Notes under the pieces: model-generated
What the model was told of the DNA's origin: nothing
Databases searched by the model: none
Seen by the model: only the letters and a program-made list of their open reading frames with translations
Program-made: the position numbers and the translations under genes
Source: Nemertoderma westbladi
Taxonomy: Eukaryota > Xenacoelomorpha > Nemertodermatida > Nemertodermatidae
Reading direction: 5' to 3'
NCBI GenBank assembly: GCA_032718475.1
Contig: JAUCBJ010003220.1
Span: forward strand, 1 to 20,366
DNA length: 20,366 nt
Part shown: positions 1-8,792 of the stretch, piece by piece
How positions within the stretch are numbered: the first letter of the stretch is position 1
Layout of the letters: each line of letters begins with the position of its first letter

Positions 1-417
1 TTTTACGTTAATCAATATTTTTAGTTATAAATGATTATGTATTTAATTGTATTTAACCTTTTACAGTAGCAGTAGCTATTCTAGAACGTTTTCCCAACTG
101 TGGTAGTATGGAGGGCTGGTGGCGGTGCTATCGGAATTTGATATGTATATTATTATTTTTTTTTTATTTTATGACCCCTCCCGACAGATGGCAGATTCCC
201 AGACTGATGAGGAATTCCGTGACGCTACAGGAAGAGTCGAAGAACTGATTGCTCTAGCAATCCCCCCAAACCTGAGATTTCGACTACAGCTGTTCCATAC
301 GTAGTGAGATGGGAATGTTGCTTAGAAACACAGCAACAACACCTGACACTATAATCAGCTTATCTAACAGCGCCGACCGTGATAATACAGCAATTTACTG
401 ACTTAGTTACAATAAAA
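1..417. other. Unique left flank, no firm gene
   Basis: Single-copy sequence left of the tandem duplication. Two overlapping plus-strand frames are open here: one from about 58 to 246, reading through ERFPNCGSMEGWWRCYR, and one from about 119 to 303, whose part after the AG at 187 reads MADSQTDEEFRDATGRVEE. A pyrimidine-rich run ending in CGACAG precedes the second, so an exon starting near 188 is possible. Neither frame resembles a family I recognise, and both cross an AT-rich stretch. I would not call a gene. Confidence 0.2.
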
Positions 418-549
418 TAATATGTAAAGATATTATACTGAAAGAATACTGTTACTTTATTTCAAGCCGCGAATAGTTTATATAGCACCCCATAATTTAC
501 TTTATTTCATATTCTAATAATATTTAACAATGAAATTCGTGACATCCCT

Positions 550-938
550 AATGCGTAATCCATAAGGTTTCAATTTGTCGTACCCGTCTAGGTGCCAGAT
601 AAAATTCGGTCCCTTAGCAAAGTACTGGCGGCGACGCAAACGTCTCGTAGCGCGCCATTGCGATGCTTCAGGATCAAGCATGCGGAGAATGTGACGCACA
701 TCTTCCTTTCGCACTCGCAGACCAGCTAATATGCACTTGGTGTGCATCATGCGATACCCATGCAGGTGTCCCTATCCTTTAATTTCATTGGAAATGAAAT
801 TAATGACTTCTTCCGTATTAGTGTAAACATTTCTCCTCCCAAATTCAGTCCACTCAATATTCTTTTAATTTGTCGGACGCTTAGGATAACTTCATTATTT
901 AGTTTTAAAGCAGATGAAATCTGTCCGTATGTTAGGCC
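550..938 (-). pseudogene. Integrase-core (rve) protein fragment, copy 1
   Basis: Three minus-strand frame segments join into one recognisable N-terminal part of the integrase-core-domain proteins that are abundant in marine invertebrates and fish. About 938-838 gives a helix-turn-helix-like stretch (GLTYGQISSALKLNN, then LSVRQIKRIL). About 835-770 gives VYTNTEEVINFISNEIKG. About 768-550 gives GHLHGYRMMHTKC, VRKEDVRHILRMLDPE, RRRQYFAKGPNFIWHLDGYD and KLKPYG. The Asp in WHLDGYDKL (codon 588-586) is the expected first acidic residue of the RNase H-fold catalytic triad. The rest of the core is absent: similarity ends at about 550 and an unrelated tail follows. Two frame breaks and both truncations make it a dead fragment. 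Its 5' side lies against the LINE 3' end. Confidence 0.75.
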
Positions 939-1276
939 TAAGTTAAGATAGATAGATAGATTTATTTATACATTATGTAAAAACAATAACAAATACACCA
1001 AACAATGTACCGGTATAAAGGTATTGTCCAACATAACATATAGGATTACCCCCTAAAGCTTTGCAGCTTATTTCCAAGGGGGTCCTTTATGTTACTTGGT
1101 TATAAATACAATATTACACTACGCTAACCTAAAACCAATATAAAACGTAATTACACTATGTACATGTACAACTTTACCAAGAGCGTGACAATGCCCGACT
1201 CAACGATAAAGATGTAATGTACAGAACAATTTAATATAAAACATAATTACAGTATAAATAGTAAATAATTAATAAA

Positions 1277-1975
1277 CTAATAACTTACTGTAGGACTATT
1301 GTACCTATTTTTACATTGCACACGGAGGTGAGATTTAACTGCAGATTTAAAAGAATGTTGATTATCTAGGTTTTTAATTTCATTAGGCAGAGCGTTCCAA
1401 TTTTTAATGCCGTTAAAAAAGAAAGTATCAGATTCGAAGGATTTACAATTCGGGAGGTAGAAGTTTGAAGCACTAGAAAGTAAAAGTGTGTATCGCGTAC
1501 CCTGTTGAATTTTTGTTTTAGGTAATTGGGACATTTACCATTATACAGTTTATGCACATGGTTAAGGCGTAGCTGCTTAACTCTACTATCTAAGTTAAGT
1601 AGTCCAGATTCAGAAAAGTCATCTGGAGTTAGGTTGTGCCTAGGTTTGTAGTCTTTAATAAATCGTACTACTTTATTCTGAGCTACTTGTAATTTACATT
1701 TAAGCTGTTTGGTTAAGCCTTCATACCAAGAAGAGCATGCATAGTCCATGTGACACTGTATTAAAGAAGAGCAAAGTAACTTGCGGGAGTCGGTATTTAA
1801 ACTATTTTTATTTCTGTATAGAAACCTAAGCCTACAGTTAAGCCTACATATTTTTCACTGTGCTTTCTCCTGATAAGCAGTTATGCAATGTGGCGCCTAA
1901 ATATTTAACTTCCTTTTTATTTTCAATCTTATGTCCATTACTAGTGACTTCAAACTTAGTTACCTTCTTTAACTT
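1277..1975 (-). pseudogene. LINE C-terminal region after the RT, frame-broken, copy 1
   Basis: This continues the RT protein past the TGA at 1976-1978. Translation in the same frame continues plausibly (TNGHKI, EVKYLGATLHNCLSGESTVK) to about 1850. A one-base shift there leads into FLYRNKNSLNTDSRKLLCSSLIQ and MDYACSSWYEGLTKQLK. A second shift near 1480-1490 leads into FYLPNCKSFESDTFFFNGIKNWNALP and the end at 1277. The motifs WYEGLTKQ, HKLYNGKCPNYLKQ and W-NALPNEIKNL are typical of the region following the RT in CR1/Jockey-type polyproteins. The same breaks occur in copy 2, so they predate the duplication. Confidence 0.7.
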
Positions 1976-2995
1976 TCAATTGGAACCAAACAAAATACTT
2001 TCAGTCTTACCGTATTGAATGGATAGCTTATTATCAACCAACCACTCATTACAGGATTCTAGAACTGCACTTAACTTTTGGGAAATATGGATAGGATCTT
2101 TATGAGAGAAAATAAGAGCACTGTCGTCGGCATATAAAATGAGTTTAAAATCGGGATCTATACTACTTATCATATCATTTACATAGCATACAAAAAGCAG
2201 AGGACCTAATATACTACCTTGCGGTACACCACAGGTAATCTCTTCTACAGTAGACTGCGATTTGCTAATGACTACAGTTTGACCTCTGTCTGACAGGTAG
2301 GACTTGAACCAGTCTATAGAACCTACACCCATCAGGCCTAACTTACCAAGCAGAATTTCGTGATCTACAGTATCGAAAGCCTTTTGTAGGTCCAACATTA
2401 CCATACCAGTATATAAACCCTTTGCGTTATTTGCGTTATTACATCTAATTGTATCAGTTAAGTTAATAAGGCAGGTGTCTGTAGAATATGATTTACGAAA
2501 GCCAGACTGAAGTTCATAGATCAGATTTAGCCTACTAAGATGTGCTTCCAGCTGTAGAAAAACAGAACTTTCTAGAATTTTAGATACAATACTTAAGATA
2601 CTAACAGGTCTGTAATTACAGGGTTCTACTTTACTATTCTTTTTATACAGAGGAACAACCTTAGCTAATTTCAGTTCGTCTGGTACTACATTATCTACGA
2701 TAGAGTAATTAATAATAAAAGTAATAGGCACTTTAAGTACTTCAGCACCATCCTTAAGAAAACGGGCAGGTATTAGGTCTAGACCGGTACTATTTGAGGC
2801 TGATAGGCTAAGTAGACCGGTACTTTTTGAGGCTGATAGGCTAAGTAGATTTTGAAAAACGAAATCCTCAGAAACGGGTTTTAAAAATAACTTTTCTGAA
2901 TTTTGTAACTTTTCTAAATAAAAATTATTTAGAGTTTCGGACCCTATACTATATTTATTACTTGGAAACGGTAACTTCTTAACTAAATTAGAGCC
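1976..2995 (-). pseudogene. LINE reverse transcriptase domain, copy 1
   Basis: The frame is open from just after a TAA at 2996-2998 to a TGA at 1976-1978, 339 codons. RT signatures appear in order: the fingers segment before KVVPLYKK with NYRPVSIL, then [23 protein letters not shown] (first catalytic Asp), [14 protein letters not shown], and the YADD box in [10 protein letters not shown] (the catalytic Asp pair). The protein would copy element RNA into DNA at a nicked target. All catalytic motifs are intact, but the frame has no start of its own, lacks the endonuclease, and ends at a premature TGA. A 33-bp in-frame duplication lies near its N-terminus (2781-2846). Confidence 0.85.
2781..2846 (-). 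repeat. 33-bp in-frame internal duplication in the LINE RT
   Basis: Two adjacent 33-bp units (2781-2813 and 2814-2846) differ at one base and encode [11 protein letters not shown] and [11 protein letters not shown] on the minus strand. The length is 11 codons, so the frame is kept. The matching pair in copy 2 is at 7039-7104. A single unit is expected in the family, since only one 'A-K-S-T-G-x-D-x-I-P' segment normally occurs. Confidence 0.8.
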
Positions 2996-3169
2996 TTAAA
3001 TTAAGTTAAAGTACGTCGATATTAACAGAGCGCATTCAGCCATTGATAATAATATTTTCAACCAATAATGCCATCAACAACAATGCTGTAGATTGAATTG
3101 AAAAATCCACTAAAAAGGTTGTACTATTATTATTACCAGTATTATTTAGCCAATCAAAGTAAAGTTAGT

Positions 3170-3461
3170 AAGTCGTTCGCACGAGTTACTAAGTCGTTCG
3201 CACGAGTTAGTTAAGTCGTTCGCACGACTTAGTAAGCCATTGGCACGACTTAGTAAGTCGTTCGCACGACTTAGAAAGTCGTTCGCACGACTTGTAAGTT
3301 GTTCACACGACTTAGTATGTCGTTTGCACGACTTAGTAAGTCGTTTGCACGACTTAGTAAGTCATTCGCATGACTTAGTATGTCGTTTGCACGATTTAGT
3401 TAAATCGTTCGCACGACTTAGTATGTCGTTTGCACGACTTAGTAAGTTGTTCGCATGAGTT
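3170..3461. repeat. Array of 14 short palindromic units (~21 bp), copy 1
   Basis: The unit is AAGTCGTTCGCACGACTT (a 7-bp inverted repeat around a 4-base loop) plus a spacer of about 3 bases, usually AGT. Fourteen units follow head to tail with single-base variants. Unit 10 reads AAGTCATTCGCATGACTT, in which both arms changed together so that pairing is kept. Other variants (for example AAATCG or AAGTTG in one arm) leave G-U pairs in RNA. Every unit could form a hairpin in single-stranded DNA or RNA. Open frames across it (repeats such as SFARL) follow from the 21-bp, 7-codon period and are not evidence of a protein. It lies just upstream (minus strand) of the truncated LINE end. Confidence 0.9.
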
Positions 3462-3579
3462 AGCCAAAAAAAAAATTTTTTTCACATGTCCCTTTAGGGG
3501 CTCCGTACAGGAAGCTCTGTTGCAAGAATATTTCTGAATCATTATCTTTAATTTAGAGACAACGTAATCTGTGTCTCTC

Positions 3580-3841
3580 ACACACAGATTGCTGCCTCCA
3601 AATACAAGTACAATGAAACACGGTTTATTCTCCCAATTGGTTATTCATTACCTCATGTGGGTTATGGGTGTCAAATGTTCTCCCAGAACTCAGCTGAAAC
3701 GTAACTTTGGCAACTGTGGGAGAGATGCTAAAGTTACGATTGTGGTCGCGGTTGTTGTGGCCAAGGTACCGAAAGAGGTGGTCCGTGTGGGAAGACCCAA
3801 TGATTCTGATCTCATGTATGTGATTAACAGTACAAATAGCT
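3580..3841 (-). repeat. RepA, copy 1
   Basis: Sequence from ACACACAGATTGCTGCC to ACAGTACAAATAGC recurs exactly at 7838-8099 and in diverged form at 9834-10077, in the same orientation. The third copy sits immediately upstream of the start of the unidentified minus-strand gene at 8793-9813, so RepA may hold a 5' untranslated or promoter segment, or it may be a terminal repeat of an element. Small frames on both strands here have no recognisable similarity. Confidence 0.85.
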
Positions 3842-4534
3842 CGGACCGGTCGAGGCATAATAGTAGAAACAGAGTAGAGCAACAATAAGTGGGAAAATAA
3901 TTGGGGAAGTGTCGGATTTATAAGATATGGCATTCCGTATATATAGAAAATTTTATACTATACTGTTGATAGGCTGTTAATTCACTATAGTTTGTTATGG
4001 AGTAAATGTGATAATTAGTTATTGATATGTTGTTTTATATTTTTCGATTTTATATACATGCAAGATAGATGATAGGTTTCTTGTTGTTCTGACCAAATTA
4101 ATATAAACAAAACTCATCATTAGAATAAATAAATCATAATAATAGAACAGCTGACAACGTTGTTACAAACAGTTTCATGCACTATTGGCCGTCCGAGGAA
4201 TTATTTTAATTCGTTTAAATGATCACAGTATAATATGAATGTATATTTAGCATGGAGGATAAAAAATATACTCGACTGAAAATGCAACTAGATTGTCAAT
4301 TAAATATATATGTATTTATTTCATGCTTATGGTCATATATACCTGGGTTCACACAAAAAATGGAATAATATTATATTAATTACAAAATGTTATTATTATG
4401 AATATAGATATATACATTATACCATACTGATATTGAAGAGTGAAATATTGGATTTTGAGCTTAATCAGATGCCATATAATTACCGAAAACCTCCGAAAAA
4501 GGGAGGATTTAGACAGTTTATCAAACGAACAAAC
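3842..4534. other. AT-rich non-coding spacer, copy 1
   Basis: I see no coding frame, RNA gene or clear repeat here. The sequence is AT-rich with short runs such as ATATATATGTATTTATTTC. The short frames at 4310-4552 and 4543-4734 lack protein-like composition and are judged accidental. By position it is the region following the unidentified gene's stop codon on the minus strand. Confidence 0.5.
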
Positions 4535-4667
4535 TCAGCTAGATGCAGCTGAAAAATCGCTGTCTTGACCGTCTTCATCGGAAGAGTCTGAATCTTTGTC
4601 AGAATCGTTATTGGAAGTTTCCCTGTAAGTCTTTTTATCTTGATCCTCGGCTGCTGTTTCCAGCTCT
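4535..4667 (-). pseudogene. Truncated 3' tail of the unidentified gene, copy 1
   Basis: This is the last 44 or so codons of the gene seen at 8793-9813, ending at the TGA at 4535-4537. In that frame it encodes an Asp/Ser/Glu-rich tail (for example SDKDSDSSDEDGQDSD) followed by FSAASS. The duplication boundary at 4667 removes everything upstream, so no promoter or main domain remains. It shows where the duplication breakpoint fell within the gene. Confidence 0.6.
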
Positions 4668-4675
4668 ATTAAAAT
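4668..4675. other. 8-bp junction filler between duplicate copies
   Basis: The bases ATTAAAAT lie between the last base of copy 1 and the first shared base of copy 2. They are absent from the right end of copy 2, which continues as GGAACGTCTTG. They resemble but do not equal the AT-rich flank left of copy 1 (AATAAAA at 411-417). Short fillers of this type are typical of end-joining repair, so this is the likely rearrangement scar. Confidence 0.75.
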
Positions 4676-4807
4676 TAATATGTAAAGATATTATACTGAA
4701 AGAATACTGTTACTTTATTTCAAGCCGCGAATAGTTTATATAGCACCCCATAATTTACTTTATTTCATATTCTAATAATATTTAACAATGAAATTCGTGA
4801 CATCCCT

Positions 4808-5196
4808 AATGCGTAATCCATAAGGTTTCAATTTGTCGTACCCGTCTAGGTGCCAGATAAAATTCGGTCCCTTAGCAAAGTACTGGCGGCGACGCAAACG
4901 TCTCGTAGCGCGCCATTGCGATGCTTCAGGATCAAGCATGCGGAGAATGTGACGCACATCTTCCTTTCGCACTCGCAGACCAGCTAATATGCACTTGGTG
5001 TGCATCATGCGATACCCATGCAGGTGTCCCTATCCTTTAATTTCATTGGAAATGAAATTAATGACTTCTTCCGTATTAGTGTAAACATTTCTCCTCCCAA
5101 ATTCAGTCCACTCAATATTCTTTTAATTTGTCGGACGCTTAGGATAACTTCATTATTTAGTTTTAAAGCAGATGAAATCTGTCCGTATGTTAGGCC
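4808..5196 (-). pseudogene. Integrase-core (rve) protein fragment, copy 2
   Basis: Exact duplicate of 550-938, with the same two frame breaks and the same truncation after KPYGLRI. WHLDGYDKL carries the first catalytic Asp (codon 4846-4844). The other two acidic residues of the integrase core are missing, so it cannot be active. Confidence 0.75.
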
Positions 5197-5534
5197 TAAG
5201 TTAAGATAGATAGATAGATTTATTTATACATTATGTAAAAACAATAACAAATACACCAAACAATGTACCGGTATAAAGGTATTGTCCAACATAACATATA
5301 GGATTACCCCCTAAAGCTTTGCAGCTTATTTCCAAGGGGGTCCTTTATGTTACTTGGTTATAAATACAATATTACACTACGCTAACCTAAAACCAATATA
5401 AAACGTAATTACACTATGTACATGTACAACTTTACCAAGAGCGTGACAATGCCCGACTCAACGATAAAGATGTAATGTACAGAACAATTTAATATAAAAC
5501 ATAATTACAGTATAAATAGTAAATAATTAATAAA

Positions 5535-6233
5535 CTAATAACTTACTGTAGGACTATTGTACCTATTTTTACATTGCACACGGAGGTGAGATTTAACTGC
5601 AGATTTAAAAGAATGTTGATTATCTAGGTTTTTAATTTCATTAGGCAGAGCGTTCCAATTTTTAATGCCGTTAAAAAAGAAAGTATCAGATTCGAAGGAT
5701 TTACAATTCGGGAGGTAGAAGTTTGAAGCACTAGAAAGTAAAAGTGTGTATCGCGTACCCTGTTGAATTTTTGTTTTAGGTAATTGGGACATTTACCATT
5801 ATACAGTTTATGCACATGGTTAAGGCGTAGCTGCTTAACTCTACTATCTAAGTTAAGTAGTCCAGATTCAGAAAAGTCATCTGGAGTTAGGTTGTGCCTA
5901 GGTTTGTAGTCTTTAATAAATCGTACTACTTTATTCTGAGCTACTTGTAATTTACATTTAAGCTGTTTGGTTAAGCCTTCATACCAAGAAGAGCATGCAT
6001 AGTCCATGTGACACTGTATTAAAGAAGAGCAAAGTAACTTGCGGGAGTCGGTATTTAAACTATTTTTATTTCTGTATAGAAACCTAAGCCTACAGTTAAG
6101 CCTACATATTTTTCACTGTGCTTTCTCCTGATAAGCAGTTATGCAATGTGGCGCCTAAATATTTAACTTCCTTTTTATTTTCAATCTTATGTCCATTACT
6201 AGTGACTTCAAACTTAGTTACCTTCTTTAACTT
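5535..6233 (-). pseudogene. LINE C-terminal region, frame-broken, copy 2
   Basis: Same as 1277-1975. It contains MDYACSSWYEGLTK and NWNALPNEIKNL in different frames, with shifts near 6108 and 5740. It follows the RT frame after an in-frame TGA. Confidence 0.7.
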
Positions 6234-7253
6234 TCAATTGGAACCAAACAAAATACTTTCAGTCTTACCGTATTGAATGGATAGCTTATTATCAACCAAC
6301 CACTCATTACAGGATTCTAGAACTGCACTTAACTTTTGGGAAATATGGATAGGATCTTTATGAGAGAAAATAAGAGCACTGTCGTCGGCATATAAAATGA
6401 GTTTAAAATCGGGATCTATACTACTTATCATATCATTTACATAGCATACAAAAAGCAGAGGACCTAATATACTACCTTGCGGTACACCACAGGTAATCTC
6501 TTCTACAGTAGACTGCGATTTGCTAATGACTACAGTTTGACCTCTGTCTGACAGGTAGGACTTGAACCAGTCTATAGAACCTACACCCATCAGGCCTAAC
6601 TTACCAAGCAGAATTTCGTGATCTACAGTATCGAAAGCCTTTTGTAGGTCCAACATTACCATACCAGTATATAAACCCTTTGCGTTATTTGCGTTATTAC
6701 ATCTAATTGTATCAGTTAAGTTAATAAGGCAGGTGTCTGTAGAATATGATTTACGAAAGCCAGACTGAAGTTCATAGATCAGATTTAGCCTACTAAGATG
6801 TGCTTCCAGCTGTAGAAAAACAGAACTTTCTAGAATTTTAGATACAATACTTAAGATACTAACAGGTCTGTAATTACAGGGTTCTACTTTACTATTCTTT
6901 TTATACAGAGGAACAACCTTAGCTAATTTCAGTTCGTCTGGTACTACATTATCTACGATAGAGTAATTAATAATAAAAGTAATAGGCACTTTAAGTACTT
7001 CAGCACCATCCTTAAGAAAACGGGCAGGTATTAGGTCTAGACCGGTACTATTTGAGGCTGATAGGCTAAGTAGACCGGTACTTTTTGAGGCTGATAGGCT
7101 AAGTAGATTTTGAAAAACGAAATCCTCAGAAACGGGTTTTAAAAATAACTTTTCTGAATTTTGTAACTTTTCTAAATAAAAATTATTTAGAGTTTCGGAC
7201 CCTATACTATATTTATTACTTGGAAACGGTAACTTCTTAACTAAATTAGAGCC
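6234..7253 (-). pseudogene. LINE reverse transcriptase domain, copy 2
   Basis: Same 339-codon open segment as 1976-2995, with [24 protein letters not shown] and YADD intact. It has no start codon in a suitable context, no endonuclease domain and a premature TGA at 6234-6236. The 33-bp in-frame duplication is at 7039-7104. Confidence 0.85.
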
Positions 7254-7427
7254 TTAAATTAAGTTAAAGTACGTCGATATTAACAGAGCGCATTCAGCCA
7301 TTGATAATAATATTTTCAACCAATAATGCCATCAACAACAATGCTGTAGATTGAATTGAAAAATCCACTAAAAAGGTTGTACTATTATTATTACCAGTAT
7401 TATTTAGCCAATCAAAGTAAAGTTAGT

Positions 7428-7719
7428 AAGTCGTTCGCACGAGTTACTAAGTCGTTCGCACGAGTTAGTTAAGTCGTTCGCACGACTTAGTAAGCCATTG
7501 GCACGACTTAGTAAGTCGTTCGCACGACTTAGAAAGTCGTTCGCACGACTTGTAAGTTGTTCACACGACTTAGTATGTCGTTTGCACGACTTAGTAAGTC
7601 GTTTGCACGACTTAGTAAGTCATTCGCATGACTTAGTATGTCGTTTGCACGATTTAGTTAAATCGTTCGCACGACTTAGTATGTCGTTTGCACGACTTAG
7701 TAAGTTGTTCGCATGAGTT
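7428..7719. repeat. Array of 14 short palindromic units, copy 2
   Basis: Identical to 3170-3461, including the compensatory unit 10. Short tandem arrays usually change unit number quickly, so identical unit order in both copies supports a very recent duplication or an assembly artefact. Confidence 0.9.
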
Positions 7720-7837
7720 AGCCAAAAAAAAAATTTTTTTCACATGTCCCTTTAGGGGCTCCGTACAGGAAGCTCTGTTGCAAGAATATTTCTGAATCAT
7801 TATCTTTAATTTAGAGACAACGTAATCTGTGTCTCTC

Positions 7838-8099
7838 ACACACAGATTGCTGCCTCCAAATACAAGTACAATGAAACACGGTTTATTCTCCCAATTGGTT
7901 ATTCATTACCTCATGTGGGTTATGGGTGTCAAATGTTCTCCCAGAACTCAGCTGAAACGTAACTTTGGCAACTGTGGGAGAGATGCTAAAGTTACGATTG
8001 TGGTCGCGGTTGTTGTGGCCAAGGTACCGAAAGAGGTGGTCCGTGTGGGAAGACCCAATGATTCTGATCTCATGTATGTGATTAACAGTACAAATAGCT
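7838..8099 (-). repeat. RepA, copy 2
   Basis: Identical to 3580-3841. Together with the diverged copy at 9834-10077 it forms direct repeats about 2.0 kb apart on either side of the unidentified gene. That spacing could mean terminal repeats of an element, or the promoter regions of two tandem gene units of which one lost its body. Confidence 0.85.
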
Positions 8100-8792
8100 C
8101 GGACCGGTCGAGGCATAATAGTAGAAACAGAGTAGAGCAACAATAAGTGGGAAAATAATTGGGGAAGTGTCGGATTTATAAGATATGGCATTCCGTATAT
8201 ATAGAAAATTTTATACTATACTGTTGATAGGCTGTTAATTCACTATAGTTTGTTATGGAGTAAATGTGATAATTAGTTATTGATATGTTGTTTTATATTT
8301 TTCGATTTTATATACATGCAAGATAGATGATAGGTTTCTTGTTGTTCTGACCAAATTAATATAAACAAAACTCATCATTAGAATAAATAAATCATAATAA
8401 TAGAACAGCTGACAACGTTGTTACAAACAGTTTCATGCACTATTGGCCGTCCGAGGAATTATTTTAATTCGTTTAAATGATCACAGTATAATATGAATGT
8501 ATATTTAGCATGGAGGATAAAAAATATACTCGACTGAAAATGCAACTAGATTGTCAATTAAATATATATGTATTTATTTCATGCTTATGGTCATATATAC
8601 CTGGGTTCACACAAAAAATGGAATAATATTATATTAATTACAAAATGTTATTATTATGAATATAGATATATACATTATACCATACTGATATTGAAGAGTG
8701 AAATATTGGATTTTGAGCTTAATCAGATGCCATATAATTACCGAAAACCTCCGAAAAAGGGAGGATTTAGACAGTTTATCAAACGAACAAAC
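8100..8792. other. AT-rich non-coding spacer, copy 2
   Basis: Duplicate of 3842-4534, with no supported gene. It lies between the stop of the unidentified minus-strand gene and RepA copy 2, so it is the likely 3' flank of that gene. Confidence 0.5.

Larger units (their letters stand above)
947..2998 (-). mobile_element. 5'-truncated CR1/Jockey-like LINE, copy 1
   Basis: Minus-strand non-LTR retrotransposon. Its 3' end is marked by a short TCTA microsatellite (GATAGATAGATAGA on the plus strand at 947-960), which is typical of CR1/L2/Jockey-group elements. The reverse transcriptase frame occupies 1976-2995 and the C-terminal region 1277-1975; about 330 bp of 3' untranslated sequence follows. 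No endonuclease domain is present, so the copy is 5'-truncated near 3000. At least two frame breaks and one in-frame stop make it non-autonomous. Clade assignment within the CR1/L2/Jockey group is uncertain. Confidence 0.8.
418..4667. repeat. Tandem segmental duplication, copy 1 (4250 bp)
   Basis: This block recurs at 4676-8925 with a constant offset of 4258. All frames inside it (integrase fragment, LINE frames, palindromic array, RepA) are repeated residue for residue, and no base difference was seen in the stretches compared. The left limit is the first shared base before TATGTAAAGATATTATAC. The right limit is the last shared base after GCTGTTTCCAGCTCT. Copy 1 then runs into 8 filler bases, whereas copy 2 runs on into the body of an unidentified gene, so copy 2's right side is the ancestral arrangement. 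Identity this high means a very recent event or an assembly artefact. Confidence 0.95.
5205..7256 (-). mobile_element. 5'-truncated CR1/Jockey-like LINE, copy 2
   Basis: Exact duplicate of the element at 947-2998, ending in the TCTA microsatellite at 5205-5218. It was copied as part of the segmental duplication, not by a separate retrotransposition: the truncation point, flanks and frame breaks are all shared. Confidence 0.8.

Noticed and set aside
119-304. Small plus-strand gene in the left flank
   Set aside because: Start is within AT-rich DNA, no family resemblance, and another overlapping frame is equally open; kept only as a low-confidence note.
1976-2995. Retron or diversity-generating reverse transcriptase
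   Set aside because: Motif order, downstream WYEGLTKQ and NALPNEIKNL regions and the TCTA 3' tail identify a LINE.
3240-3458. Repetitive protein frame (SFARL repeats), also at 7498-7716
   Set aside because: It arises from the 21-bp period (seven codons) of the hairpin array; there is no conserved frame across unit-length variants.
3170-3461. CRISPR-like array
   Set aside because: Units are contiguous with a constant short linker and no unique spacers, no cas-like gene is present, and the window is eukaryotic. It is a palindromic tandem repeat.
3571-3933. Frames on both strands over RepA (105 and 102 aa; also in copy 2)
   Set aside because: Overlapping in opposite orientations, no recognisable motif, and not kept intact in the diverged third RepA.
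4310-4734. Small plus-strand frames in the AT-rich spacer
   Set aside because: Low-complexity composition, and they overlap the antisense of the acidic tail frame, which is the better-supported reading.
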